Source: Atherinomorus stipes (lineage: Eukaryota; Chordata; Actinopteri; Atheriniformes; Atherinidae). Taken from it: DNA of 64,000 nt. Position 1 is the first letter of the stretch. Each line of letters opens with the position of its first letter. The stretch lies in contig JALJCO010007821.1 in the NCBI GenBank assembly GCA_023101725.1, positions 1-64,000 of the forward strand. The letters are read 5' to 3'. This document shows positions 32,343-44,999 of this stretch, piece after piece. The notes below the pieces were generated by a model. It was not told the DNA's origin. It did no database searches and worked only from the letters and a program-made list of their open reading frames with translations. The position numbers were made by a program, and so were the translations under genes.

Positions 32343-32733
32343 CAGGATGTCCGATATTTGTTTGTTTTTTTTTTTTTACCGATATCTGTCATTGTCCAAC
32401 TCTTAATTTTCCGATATCCGAGCCAACATGTCGCTAATTCTAATGTTTCTGAAACTTGGTAACTTAACCAACAACTTAAAACCAGACACATTATAAGCAG
32501 CTTCAAAGCAAGTCCGTCTGTAGCAGCAGCAGCTGCACCGTAGTCACATGAAAGGAATGCTGGGATATGAAGTTCTCCCAGGATAACAGGGACTTTTAGA
32601 CATGCTGGACTACTGATGGAACAAGATCTCGCAAGATGTTTATTAGTGAAAGTAACGGTCTGAAAAAAACATACAGATATTTTCCAATATCACATTTCAG
32701 TGCAGATATCAGCCAATAATATCAGACATCCCT
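32343..32733. mobile_element. hAT MITE, ATGTCCGATAT ends
   Basis: Left CAGGATGTCCGATATTTG, right AATATCAGACATCCCTG (to 32733). The flanks read ATGTAAAT (32334-32341) and ATGTAAAC (32734-32741), an 8-bp near-duplication. About 390 bp, without coding sequence. Confidence 0.75.
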
Positions 32734-33065
32734 GATGTAAACACCTCTTTCCGAATTAAAATAGCAGAGCTGAAAGTTTTTTTATATAGTTTACCAAATG
32801 TAGAATATTCATTTTCCCAAACCGATGGTGATATCGTGTAAACGCTGAATCAGGAAGTTGCCAGGTTGTGCTCCAACAGAGCATGCTCCGACTTGCCATA
32901 AATGTGAACTCAGTTACGTTTCCTCACTTTGGAAGATGATAAACAACAAAATTACCTGGACAGCAGCAGAAAGTTTGTTCTTAATCCAAACTCTGTCTGA
33001 GAGCATGAGGATCAGCTGCTGCTGGACTAAAGTCTCCATTTATGCTCACATACGTACTGTGACCA

Positions 33066-33757
33066 CAGGGCCGTTTCAAGGAATTATGGGGCCCCAAGCA
33101 AAATGGACTTGAAGCCCCCCCCCCCAAAAAAAAGACTGCTGCAAAAATAGCATTTTTTCAATTTGAAAATTTGAAAAAAAAGGACGCAACCACCCCCAAT
33201 ACCGTATTTTTAAAAAATGATAGGATCACTTTTTAATCAATCGTCGGTCATAGTAGGGGGAACACACTCTGATGAAAACCGTGTAATGGAAATGGACACG
33301 TGTCCAAACGGGCCCCATCATTGACCCTCCACCGCTGGCTAACTACTGTCAATTGCAGGTGGATCGCAATATCTCAAGAAGAAAAGCTTGAAAGTGGGAT
33401 TTTCAACTTCTGCATGTCCGAGCTTAAAAATTCCAACTGTACGATGTAGTTCGTGACTAAAATAAGAAAGTAATATGGTTTGGAAGCAGTTTTGGGTCTC
33501 CCTTGTGAAGCAGAAGTTTTCTTTCCCCAATCGCAATATCTCAGCGAGAAAAGCTTAAAGTGGGATTTTAAACTTCTGCATGTCCAATCTTAAAAATTCC
33601 AACAGTATAGTGTAGCTAGTGTCTAAAATAAGAAAGAAAAATGGTTATGAAGCAGCTTGAAGTTTCTGTAACTGCTTGAGTGTTGCCCGGTTAAAGCTAT
33701 GGTTTCTTGGGGCCCCAGGCAGTTGTTTGGTTTGCTTGCCTTGTTGCAACGGCCCTG
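33066..33757. mobile_element. hAT MITE, CAGGGCCGTT ends, with TSD and internal duplication
   Basis: Ends CAGGGCCGTTTCAAGG (33066) and CCTTGTTGCAACGGCCCTG (33757) are inverted repeats. Target duplications TGTGACCA (33058-33065) and TGTGACCG (33758-33765) match at 7 of 8. Inside, a segment of about 170 bp beginning ATCGCAATATCTCA (33364 and 33530) is duplicated in tandem. Confidence 0.88.
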
Positions 33758-33769
33758 TGTGACCGTGTG

Positions 33770-36700
33770 GGGTCCTGTTGCTGTACCGGATAGATCATGC
33801 GCCCTGGCTACATGGTCACAGGGATGTCCCTTTGGCTGAATGGTCAGCGTGCATGACTCTCACCTGGGAGTCTGGGGAGTCTGTTGCGTACCTTGCCACA
33901 GTACGTAAATGGCGATGTTCGTTTCATGGGTCGTTGCTTTCACGCTTCCATGCTTCCATGCTTCTTCTGCATTCTGATGAATCATATATCAGTTTGTCCA
34001 CGAGGTGGCAGTTCAGAGTTAATTTCCCCGTTTTGATGTCAGTTTACGCCGCTTGGTGTCGGCAACATAGATATGAGTGTATTTTCGGACACACTCACAC
34101 AGCCTCACCTCCAAAGCTTTTATCGGGCTATTTAGCATCGGTGGTTTTGTGTCGTTTTCTTTCAGTTCCTTTTTTCTTCTCTGGTTTGCTTCTGCATATC
34201 AGCTACACCGCTCAACACTGACGCCGCCGTTTCCACGAGGTCAGTGTTGCTGCGTCTTCTGTGTTGAGTGACGGACCAACAAGCCCCTCAAAAACGCACC
34301 AAATTAAGTATGTAACCGACGCAGATGACAGATGAAACTCTACAGTACGTCCGTCTGCGTGTCCGTCTTCTGCGTCGAGCATAAATGGGCCTTCAAAGTC
34401 CTGCAGAAACCACAACCGTGACTAGGGTTCGGTCATATCATACCGTTCACGGTAATACCGGTGTAACGTTAGGGAATGATAAGAAAATGAAATATCATGA
34501 TATAAGATGAGTGAAACAGGCATGCGCACTGTCAGACCCACATGCAGCCAGTCTGGCAGCGACCGTGGAGGAGAGGAGGAGGAGGAAGGTAAAAGCAGCT
34601 CGTTGACCTAAAGCTTGTTCCATCCTCCATGAGAAGCGAAAACTTCCTTCTTGTTCTAAAGGCCGCTAGAACAAAAAAAACAGTTCATTCTGGTCATTTC
34701 ATCCACCTGAAACTTCTTCCACGGCGGGGCTGGTATTAATGCGGGAGTATGACTGTGAAAAACTTTGTTTGTCGCAGGCGGGCGGGGTTTCGCACATGGT
34801 GGTGTCCATGTATCTGAATGCCACGTGCTGTTTATATTTCATACTTTCTCACCCCCTCGATCAGCTGTTTGTTAAAGCTACCCGTGCAGGTAAAAACTAC
34901 GTTTTTTCATCACCTGGTCAGTTTTGAGATTTTCATTTTTTTCTCTCCTTCAACATGTTTTCTTTCAGACTAGTGTAAAAAAAAAAGTCCAAAGTAAACA
35001 TTTTAGGAGTTTATTTCATGAAACTTTGTCTGATGCACCCAAATCCCCTCAAAATGCAGCTAAAGTTGGTGTTTTTAAACGGAGCGCAGCACCGTGGTGC
35101 TCATCTGAACCCCGTCATGTCTGGTATCGTTGGAAACGTCTCTTTTTCCTGAACATTGTCATCTCAACCAAACTTGATATTTCCAGCTCATGAATCTGAT
35201 TGGATCTGATGTCTGTAAATAGTGTTATAGAACACAATTATGGAGAATTTTACAATCCAGAACTTGAAAGGTGGTGTCTTTTTTTCTCTTATTCCGGGTA
35301 AAAAAAATCTCCACTTCAGGAGCACTTACAGAAACCAAACTTTCAAGTTTTGCTCCAGACTGTACTCTTATGGTTTCCACAGGAGGATTTTTTTATATCT
35401 CATTCACAGCCTGATTTATAGAACATTTCACCCCAAAAATATGCCAAAAAATGATTTTCTGGTTGTTGACAGTATATTCTAAATTGTGAAATGATCTATA
35501 GAGATATCCAAAATCCCCTCAGTAAAAACTTTTTACTTTAAAATGTGAACAAAATTCAAGAGGAACTTTGAACCTGGCTTAATCCAGAGTTTAGATTTTT
35601 TTTTCGTAGAAATGTATGCATAGCGCATTTTTGGCCATATAACACCTAATTTGCATATTTAAACATAACATTTCAGAAAACTCGGAATGCAAAAAATGAT
35701 CGCCCTAATGTGAAGAATAAACCAGGAAAGTTTCATGGTGATACCTGTTAGTAACATTTTACCCTGTTTGCCTGTAGTGTCTCGACTTAAATGTGGAAGT
35801 GACGGTTTTCCACTTCAAGCTCCTCTGTGTTAACCCCGTCCACCCCAAATGTCCGAGTGATCACTCAGTATTTCTCATAGCCACATGAGATGAACGCTCT
35901 GCTCATAAATATGATCACGTTCTGCGCCAACTTGCTCGTTATTTTGAATCAGGTGTGCTAGAACAAGGAAACATGGAATAAATGCAGTTCTCTACCTGCA
36001 TATGCATGGTTCTGTTCAGGATATACAGCCCATTTCCACTGGAAACACTTTTTGCTTAAACTAACTGATATTAAGGGATTTGCAACATCTGCACTGTTGT
36101 TTTATACAAAGTTATAACTTTAATGCACATCAGAAACAGCTGCTTGTAAATGTGAAAAGAAATTGTAAATTTTCATTTGCACAAATAAAGTTGTGCAATT
36201 TTCAACTTTGTCAATCATATCGCCAGTTATATCGTTGTCGCAAATTATATCATTTATATCGTGATAAATATTTTGGCGCATATCGCCTCGCCCCAACCCT
36301 GAGTCAGTTTAGACCCCCATCTTTGATAAATGACGTAAAGACCGTTCTGCTTGGATGTTTGTGCATGTTCACACCCTCCCATGTAAACAGCTGCCCTTCT
36401 TATTTCGGAATGATTTCAATCCAAAAGGAGAAAACGTCTCCATGAAAATGTGTCTCTCTGGGTTTTGCTTCTTCTCTGGGATGTTTTTGACATTGAGAGA
36501 CATTTTTAGTAATCACGTCTTGGTGGCAGTCTTGATCCAGACATAAATTTAGGATTGTTTTGATTTTTTTCCCTCTCTGCTGTGTGCAGCTCATTCTGGT
36601 CAATTTATGTCTTTAAATCTTTGTCTTTCCAGCTTTTGTCCCATTTGCATCTCATTCTGAGACATTTATGATTTGGGGGGATAAAATGAGGTTTTCTGAC

Positions 36701-37630
36701 TTTTTTGTTGTAAGACTAAACTATAATGTTGGTGTGTGAAGCTGAGCGGAGGTTTGGGTTAAAGCTGCAGCTGATGGGGGGGTTGGCAGGGTTGCAGGAA
36801 GCCGTGGACCCCGGTGGCAGCTGAGGGAGGTCAGCGCCGCCACCTCGCCGCTCGCCGGGCCCTCCAGGTCTCCGCTCTCCGGAGGTTTTAAGGATGGAGG
36901 TCCTCATTAAAGCTCCCGTCGCTCTGCCCTCTCCTCCTCATCACCTCCTCTGAGGCGCTAAACGTATGCCGGGCCGTGCAGGTGTCATCCGGCAGGTGTT
37001 CCGGCAGCTGGAGGAGGGCGAGGAGTGAAAAGGGAAACTTACACGAGCCTGTTCTGCTTCTATCCCAGCGCTGAGATCCGGGAGCTGCTTTAGAAACGTT
37101 TCTGGTGGAACCGGAGGAGTCCTCGGACCAGAGGCGGGTTTTCAGGACGTTGTCCCGCTGTGGTCTCGCGGAGAAGACAGCTTCTCCTGGAGGCCAGTTC
37201 ATCCCACAACAAAGCAGCTCTGTGTGCTTCCTCCCCCCCTCCTCCATCCTCATCCTCGGCAGGGAGCTCTATTATTTCATAGCCCGTGAAAACACGGAGA
37301 GAAATCTGCAGCACGAATCAGAAATAGCTGATTTCTCCAAAGACTTGATCAGAAATCAGAGAGAAAAGTTTTCTTGCTGAAGGGAGACGGACGGCATCAA
37401 ACATTCAGCACCTGATGTAACGGTGAGGAGGAGGTTGTTTTCTTTACAGGCTGGCGGGAAACGCAGCATCATTTCCACCGTGTTTACGGGGGGAGGCCGT
37501 GATGCGGCCGCCAGCTCTGGCACCGTCCCCCCCGTTCCTGGAAAGACTTAACAGGCCCCACGTTGGCGCGGAGCTGCAGCTGCTGACGTAATCCTCCCAG
37601 AAACCTTCGTCTCCAGCCGAAGTTGGCAGG
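33770..37630. other. Intergenic stretch with scattered repeat fragments
   Basis: 34430-34500 (CGGTCATATCATACCGTTC) and 36220-36300 (ATATCGTGATAAATATT, CATATCGCCTCGCCCC) look like parts of fish DNA-element termini. 36720-37380 is more GC-rich and has opposing short frames but no recognisable domain. I cannot assign a gene. Confidence 0.35.
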
Positions 37631-37639
37631 CCCCCGTCC

Positions 37640-37825
37640 TCCTCCCGGCTCGGCATTATGCGGGGCGCGCGCGGCCTGTCAGCAGCTAATCACGGCGAGG
37701 ATGATGGATGGTGTTTATTCTCTGATGATGGAACGCAACCCCCTGCCTGATGATAATTGTAATAAAAGGACAGATCAGGCCGGCCGCGTTATTAAATTAT
37801 CAGACCATAATTTGCATTAATGCAG
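37640..37825. promoter_or_regulatory. Strong candidate conserved non-coding element
   Basis: A unique block with clustered homeodomain/POU-type sites: CAGCTAATCACGG, GATAATTGTAATAAAAGG, GTTATTAAATTATCAG, and ATTTGCAT (octamer-like) then TAATG at about 37810-37820. It is flanked by GC-rich DNA on one side and a G-run on the other. No coding frame is convincing. Confidence 0.4.
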
Positions 37826-38394
37826 GGACGCGGGGGGGGGGAGGGGGGGTCGACACAGGCCCGGCTTGTTAGGGAGTCCACCTTGAAAAGCTCCGCCTGC
37901 CCTTGGCCCCCCGCAGATCCTCAACCTGCCGCCGTGACGCCGTGACGGACAGCTCAGGAAGACACCAAAACCCCAATTTAGTCAAAGTTTTCCTGATTTC
38001 CATCTGCTGCATCAGGAAAACCGCATCCCAGCAGGTTCCAGCTGCAGACCCCTCCAGCTGGACCAGGATGGACATGTGTGTTGATGACATCACATCGCTG
38101 TAACACCAACATGTTGACGTATGAACCTCCGTAGGCTGGAGCTGGATCCTGCAGATGCTGGAAGGAAACGTGACTTCCTGAGAACATAAACTAGCTCATC
38201 ACTGTCATTTTTGACCAATAGTCTCACAGTGAGCTGTTTCTGTCAGTTTCAGCCTGCATGTGAGATGTTACGGTTGCCATGGAGAGCAGAGGAAGAAAGA
38301 ATGAGCTGTGCACTCTTACCCTGGCGTTACACTGGGTCCGTGAGCGCAGTGGTGTCATGCACACTGAATCCTGCGCTGTTGTCGATGGTTTGAC
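37826..38394. other. Unannotated intergenic sequence
   Basis: Begins with G-runs (37832-37848). No gene or repeat end is recognised. Confidence 0.35.
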
Positions 38395-38397
38395 TTA

Positions 38398-40220
38398 CCC
38401 TGTGTTCACACCGGATGCGAATAAAATTATTTGCGCGAATGAATTACATGTTAAGTCGATGTACAGATGCGAATAGAGTTACGTTTGCTTGGGGTGGCAT
38501 GTTTGATGTGGACTTGCAGTGTGACAAGCCCCAATCACGTGTCTTTTTCGCGTGAATGTTTTACTCCTGCAAATGAGGAGTCCTGCTTGCACGAATAGAG
38601 CGTATTTAGGCTGTTCGCTTGAGTTGAAAAAATTGAACTAAAGCGTTTTATACGCGCCAACAATATAAGCCCCGTCATTGAAAATGAGACGTGATGTAAA
38701 CGGCGCTCTGCAGCTCGCTGCTCTCTTCTACAGTAAGAAGAGAAAAGAGCTTTTCACAGATAAACTGAGCTACAATAGCTAGCGTACTGACAGCAGCCAC
38801 GTTCTTTTCCTGGAAGTTGGAAGTTTTTGTAAGTTTAGCTAGAAGCGCTAACTAACTGCAGCTAGTTAGCAAGGCAAGGCAAGTTTATTTGTATAGCACA
38901 TTTCGTGTACAGAACAATTAAAAGTGCTTTACATAAAACATTAACATTAGCAGAAGGCAGATGGACAGATGCTCAGCAGCTGGAATACCACGCCTGTAGT
39001 TTGTATCCTGGAGGGACATGTAGCACTGATCCTCCCTGACAGATCAAACTGGGGGTGAGGAAATCCTCCTGGAAGCGGCCGTCATCCAGAAGTAACTCCT
39101 GGGTCAGGTGATGAAATTCCCCGAGCACCTCTGGAGAATCTGGTGAACCCAAACACACCACCGTCCTCAGTTCTCCGCCCACCAAAGCAGCTATAAAGCT
39201 GCAACTCTCTCAAAGTACAAAAATAACTGGGTTCTGCCATGTTCACCTGACCTAGGTGACTGATGTGTGACAAACCACCATCACCCACTCCAGAAAGTTA
39301 AACTTGACGCGTGAATGACATGGGCCGTTTGTCAATCTGCATACTTGTGTGTACTTGCGTGCTCGTGGACTCGTGAAACGTCATCACCCACCCGCGGTCC
39401 AAGTCATGTTCCATTAAGAAGTTCGCTTCTCAGCAAGTACGCTAGAAAATCCCCGGATGAAAACTTCCTCCACCCATTTTACCCAGCATGCATCAGAGAA
39501 GGCTCGTGAGTACTTGGCCAGATATAAATCCCAGCATGCACCTGCACATGCGCAGCATTTGGCAGCCCCCCCCCCCTCCTCCACCTCCAACAGCCAAACC
39601 AGAGCGATCATTTCCATTCTTTACTGTTCTTTGCCTTTTACCTGCAGCTCTTCCTCCCGCTTTCCTCTCACAGCTGTTTCTGATCATATAATTATGACCT
39701 GATTGTCCGTTTACATTTATGTGCTTATGTATTGGAAATAAATATAGCTAATCTACACATTAGGGGAAAAAACAAAACATCCACTTTGTATGATTGTTTT
39801 GGAGCAGTTATTTTAAATAGTTTTTATTTGTTTCAGTATATTTCCACAACAAGAAATAAACTGCAGAATAATACAATAATATTTTCATGTTGACAGGCAG
39901 CCCTGACCCTGCTCCACTTGCTGCACACTGCTGGTGATGATGTCACAAGTTTGCGTTGTCCCAATCTGTCAAGTAGGCGGAGTCTGTGCTTGTGAACTCA
40001 ACAAGTGCAGACTTCCAGTAGCCTACGTACCCACAAGTCTGTACTCACAAGTACACGAGTATGTAGTACGTAAACTAGGAATTAAGAAACGGCCATGTTT
40101 TATTCGTGCGTATCATACGTGGAAAAAAAAAAAAACAGACTCAAGCGAGTAAACATCCAGCATTCGCACGTTGAAATCTAGGCGCGTATGCGAATGGAGG
40201 CAACTGGTGTGAACACAGGG
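38398..40220. mobile_element. Harbinger-like MITE with TTA target duplication, split by insertion
   Basis: The ends CCCTGTGTTCACACC (38398) and GGTGTGAACACAGGG (40220) are perfect 15-base inverted repeats flanked by TTA on both sides (38395-38397, 40221-40223). A 3-bp TTA duplication is the mark of PIF/Harbinger. The subterminal ATGCGAAT motif appears at both ends. At least one other element (39321-40094) lies inside, and 38872-38940 is another common repeat fragment (GCAAGTTTATTTGTATAGCA). Confidence 0.8.
39321..40094. mobile_element. Nested element with TGGCCGTTT ends
   Basis: Left TGGGCCGTTTGTCAATCTGC then a GTACTTGCGTGCTCG pattern; right CGTGTAC-like blocks inverted, then AAACGGCC (to about 40094). 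Same family as 931-1268. No transposase. Confidence 0.55.
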
Positions 40221-40288
40221 TTACAGCATGCTCCAGGTGACCCCCCACAGTTGGAATTTTTACAACCAGACATGCAGAAGTTGAAAAT

Positions 40289-40470
40289 AGCCTGTGAATT
40301 TAGATGTTTGATCTACAAGCCAGCGTTAGCCTGTTGTTATCGTTGGCATGCAGTCCGTCAGTTTACTCAACGATTAAACCATAAACAACTTGCAGATTTA
40401 TAACTTTATTACTTTAGTAGACATCGTGTCTCTAACTCTGGGCTCAGACTGAGTGTAATGTGGGTTAAAT
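40289..40470 (+). repeat. Dispersed repeat, partner of 45207-45374
   Basis: CAAGCCAGCGTTAGCCTGTT through GGGCTCAGACTGAGTGTAAT is shared, with scattered changes, by 45207-45374 in the same orientation. Confidence 0.75.
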
Positions 40471-42595
40471 TAGAGACCAACGTAGTCCAAGCAGCTCATG
40501 CGTGTGCACGCATTAGCATCATTTCCACTTGTCGCCAGAAGGGGCGAACTTCTGAAAAAAAAAGCTGGAACTTGCGCTGTACTCCTTAAAGAGAAGAAAG
40601 GATAAGAAGTGGAACAGAGAGAAAAGAGTAAAGAAAAGAAAGAGAAAAAAACATGGATCCACTTACACAGTCAACTGATGCATCTGTACAGAAATCCCTA
40701 AACAACATTCCAAGGTCTTTGCTGGAAAACAAAACTAACAATCCCCTGCAGGTGGTTTACGTATCATAAGATCATACAAACACACGTAGAACTACACAGA
40801 GAAGAGGTACAACCTAGTCAGCGCAGCGGGAAGCAGCATCACAGTGTCATCATCAGAATAAAGGGTCTCCATGGTGATACAGTCATGCAGATGCAGCCTC
40901 GTCTCTGCAAGGAGGAGGAAGCCCGCATGGCCCGAGACCCTGGCCCCCAGCAGCCGCCCAGAGACCCCAGATCCAGGCCCCCAGCACCCCCCAGAGACCC
41001 CAGACCTGGGCCCGCAGCAGCCACCCCACCAAAGGGACGGACATGCATCCCCCCAGAAGGCAGCAGGGGATGGCCCCAGCCAAAACCCTCTGCGGTGTCG
41101 GCGCCCAGACCCCAGCGGACAAAGAACAGCATCTGCCGACCCCGCTGGGTGAAACTTTACGAATTCACGGGACAATAGTACTCGTTCGTTCGTTCATTCT
41201 ACTTAAAGTATTGGCAAAAATCAAGGAGTTTTGCTGCAGATGATGTCATATATAGAGACTGCCCCATCTCTGCCATTTTACTGGACGTACACCGAAGGGC
41301 AACTCAATGTAATTTCTTCCGAAGGGCTCAAAGTGATGCAGAAACTTTACCGGTGAGTAATTGCACGTATATCCTCCTAGAAATAAGGTCAAGATTGAAA
41401 AAAAGAAAGTTATCCTTGAAGGAACCCTTAGGAGAAACAAATGATCACAGAATGATAACATTATGAGAAGCTCAAACTGATCTCAGAGATGAGATGAGCT
41501 CCAAATGAGCAGCACATTTTCCCCTGGGAATCTCCAACAACTGGCTGGTCTCTGAAAACCTTTTACTTCCTACTGTGTGTAAAGTTCAACCTGAACCTTC
41601 AGATGCACGTATATCAGAGGAAAGCAGAGACGTTCTACATGCTGGACCAATGCTGATAGAACAAGATCTCACAAGATTTGTCATCATAGAAGACTGCGAT
41701 ATTTCAGTGTATCAATATTTTCTCACAGCCCAGTTTGGGGAGGTGGTAAGAGCTGGTTTCAGACACGACATCAGAGCACGAACATTTCAGCTTTCTGATC
41801 AGATCTGATGTAGAAGAGAGAAGACGTGAAAATGTGCAGGACATCCTGGGACTGGATCGTCTGGGGGGGGGGGGGGGTGTAAACCCCGAACAACACGCTC
41901 CAGCATCTTAACCCTCTCAGACCGGCACTCAGGACCTTGAACCGTCAAAGCCCAGCCATCATTAAGCCCACGCGCTTCCTTCCCTCCTTTTTAAGTGCTT
42001 CAAAAGGGTCTCGGAGGGAGCAGCGGCTCCAGCCGGACGGAGAGGATCCAGCAGAATAAAGAGCAGAGAAGAAGAAAAGAAGGCAGCAGCTAATGGGGCT
42101 GCGGCGCTTTAAAGTCCAGATACCAGAGGGATGCGAGGATGAGGAGAACTCCCCGTTTCCTCTCATTCTCAGCTGACTTTGTTCTGAAGCAAACAACACA
42201 GAGAGGCTTCAGACGGACATGGAGGAGGAGGAGGCTCCCTGAGGAGGGAGGGGGCATGTTCCGGGTCGGAGGAGTCACATGATCATCTTTATCTGAGGAA
42301 CGACTCAGTTTTAAACAAGTCATGATCAAGAAAATGCTGGTTTGAGTTTCAGGTCGTGGTTGAAGATGATCGTGTGAAACCAGACCTGCTTCCAGGAGGA
42401 CTGTGTTAAACACACATTCTGATTCACCTGTTGTCCTTAAACACATCAGCTGCTTGTCACGTTTTTTACAGGTCAGTTAAAGTGTTCGTGTTTCTGCAAC
42501 TTTCATAAATTCAGTTTTTATCTCGAGTCAAACTGGACTCTGATGTCTGCTGATGTTTGTCAGACATGACACAGAAACTGCATCAGTTTCAAGGA
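40471..42595. other. Intergenic sequence with minor repeats
   Basis: 40930-41020 holds a short GC-rich tandem (CAGAGACCCCAGA-C units) giving Pro-rich frames that I do not believe are coding. 41333-41430 is a copy of the block at 22265-22370. 41863-41877 is a 15-G run. Confidence 0.45.
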
Positions 42596-43789
42596 CTCGG
42601 GGTCTCCAACATGGGGGTCTCCGGAGCCGCATGTTGGGCCCTCCACAATGGCTCCCAATAACTTTGACTAGAAATAATAAAGAACCAGCTAATATGTTTA
42701 AATACCGGTTTATACATTATAACATTTACACAACATAATGGCATTAAAAGTAAGTAATAATGTATTTGTAAAGCACTTTTCATAGATAAAAATCACAATG
42801 TGCTGCAACATGAAAGAAGTAAATGGAACAACAAAATGACATAATTAACAAATTAAAAAGAAAAATAATAGAAAACTTATTAAAACAATAAAACTCAGCC
42901 AATCACAATAAAATCAATAAAAGCTTTCCTAAATAATAATGTCTTCAGTCGGGGGGGGGGGGGGGGGTCCTTCCAGAGTCTAGGGGCTCTAGTCATGAAA
43001 GCCAGGTCCTCCCGGGTTTTGAAACAGGTCTTTGGGACCTTCAGGAGACTCTTGCCTGAAGAGTGGAGGGTTCACCCTGAAATCTCGGGACACAGCAGAT
43101 CAAGAGTTTACCAGGGGGCCATGCAGCGCCTGGACGATCAAAACTAAGATTTCAAAATCATTTTTAACTGGAAGCATCAAATCCTCATTGATATTTTATC
43201 AATGAAGTACCAGTAATATATTTTTAAAAATCTATTTCTCTTGTCATTATCTTGGAAATTACGATTTTCCCACATCATTCCCCGCAAATATCTACATTTT
43301 TATTTGCTTGTTTAACCTTTTTTTTTTATATACATTTAAAGTTAGAATCTGGAGTTTTCCCCCTGAAAATAAATGCTAGACTTGTGCAAGTCAAATCCAG
43401 TTTAATCTGCACCTTTGGGCCTATACTCTCATGCGGTGGTGAGTTTGTCTGCAACTCCCCCTCCCCATCTGTAATTTGCTTTATCTCTTTGTTTTGGTGC
43501 ATTCGGGGTGTTTCTGGGTGGAGATTTCTGTTTATAACACAAGCCAACGATAAAGCTAAGGACATGATGCTGTGTGGGGATACAGATGCAGCCATGAAAA
43601 TGTTCCCCTTTCTGCCGACTGCCAGCCACTTACCAGCCACTTACCAGCGACTTGTCTGCTAATTCAGTCGCACAGAGAAACACCTGTGTGCCCAGGGGAA
43701 ACGATTTCAGAGCATAAATGAACGCCTGGAACAAGGACGTTTCCACATGCCAAGTTTGGACACCGTGCGTGATGACCATAGACTGTATA

Positions 43790-44420
43790 TAATTACTGGA
43801 CGTAGCTTCCGGTCTCTTCTGAATAGAGAAATGTGAAGCCAGGTGGGCGTGTCTTACCGTCGCCATCTTGCCGTGTCACGTACGTCGTCACTCCAGGAAA
43901 ATCCTAAAATGGGCACAGCGCGGCCGCGGGGCAAATGATTGACAGCTGACGTACTGTGGGCTAAACGCTAACTGAGCTAACACGAAACTAAGAGGAGCTA
44001 ACAAAGATAAGCCCCCTAAGCGGCATGGTTAAGGTAAGACATGCTTAGACTTGCAATTCGCTGACTAAACACCGCCGTTGTGCGACTCTGTAACAAACTG
44101 AGACCTTATTAAGAGCAAAGAAGGAGCTAACTAGGAGCCTCCGGTCGGCAGGCGGAGCTTCCGGTCTGCCGCATGTCAATCATAAGGACACGCCCTTAAT
44201 TATGTGTAATTTGAAGAATAAATAACATCTAAACGAATGAGTTATAAAAAAATTCACCCCCCTCACAGTTGACATGAAGGTAAACTTGACCTAATAAACC
44301 TAAAATGATTTTTTGAACCAGGCTGTAAACATGTTTATTTCTGCTGTGAAGGTGGCGTTTTTAACATGGGAGTCTATGGGGATTTGCTCGCTCTTGGAGC
44401 CAGCCCCTAGCGGACGAAGG
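43790..44420 (+). repeat. High-copy fish repeat, second copy
   Basis: The inverse of 18110-18640, running from the ATAGACTGTATATAATTACT segment through CATGGGAGTCTATGGGGATT (about 44364-44383). Confidence 0.65.
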
Positions 44421-44639
44421 GAATATTACAGAAAATGTCAAGTTCCGGGTGGCATCACTGCTGGCCACCGGAGGTTGCCGCTTGGTGATGACGTATTCAC
44501 GGGACAAATCGTTCAGCCAGTGATAGTGCAGTAATCGTACACTATTACTGCCCCACTTCTAGAAGAAAAAGAAGGAACTTTTTCATGCCCGTATCTGTAA
44601 GCTCATGATTGGAGCAGATGCCAGTCACTCGAACTCCAA

Positions 44640-44665
44640 CCCCCCCCCCCCCCCCCCCCCCCCCC
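44640..44665 (+). repeat. Homopolymer of 26 C
   Basis: An uninterrupted C-run followed by nine A. Such runs are prone to length error in assemblies. Shorter G-runs of the same kind sit at 41863-41877, 42951-42967 and 56736-56749. Confidence 0.9.
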
Positions 44666-44999
44666 AAAAAAAAACGGCAGATGCAGTGAAGAAAGAGCTT
44701 TAGAAACGGGGAGGAACTCTGGACTCTACCTTTAGGTCTCATTGGAGAATTGATTTTCTTTAGTTGAAGAAAATCTATCTTTTTTTGCTTTCTGTGTTAT
44801 TTCAAAACCTAAAAGTAGAAATTAAAGTGATTCCTTTAAAATGACAGTAAATCTTCTATAGTACGTACTAATAAAAAATGGTAAGCTGCATTTTTTTAAC
44901 TGGGACAAGAAACATTTGTGGCTCTAACATTTGTTTAGCTGGGTTGAGTCGACAAATTTGTCTTTGGATTGTAAAGGTTGCAGACCGCTGGAATAGACC

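Larger units (their letters stand above)
42596..44995 (+). mobile_element. hAT family 1 copy broken up by two insertions
   Basis: Three pieces align in order with the intact 3691-4241 element: 42596-42725 (CCACAATGGCTCCCAATAAC), 43140-43335 (ACCAGTAATATATTTTT, TTGTCATTATCTTGGAAATT) and 44755-44995 (CAAAACCTAAAAGTAGAAAT, TTGTTTAGCTGGGTTGAGTC, GGTTGCAGACCGCTGG). Between them lie a repeat with TTTGTAAAGCACTTTTCAT at its start (42750-43139) and about 1.4 kb of other repeats (43336-44754), including the CATGGGAGTCTATGGGGATT repeat and a C-run. Confidence 0.7.

Noticed and set aside
33815..33890. tRNA-like text TGGCTGAATGGTCAGCG with GACTCTCACCTGGGAGTC
   Set aside because: It resembles an A-box but lacks a B-box and an acceptor stem, so I would not call a tRNA or a SINE.
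36716..37656. A cluster of short frames in a GC-richer stretch, considered as a gene's first exons
   Set aside because: No initiation context, splice pairs or protein similarity could be supported.
40885..41178. Pro/Arg-rich frames on both strands
   Set aside because: They come from a short GC-rich tandem repeat.
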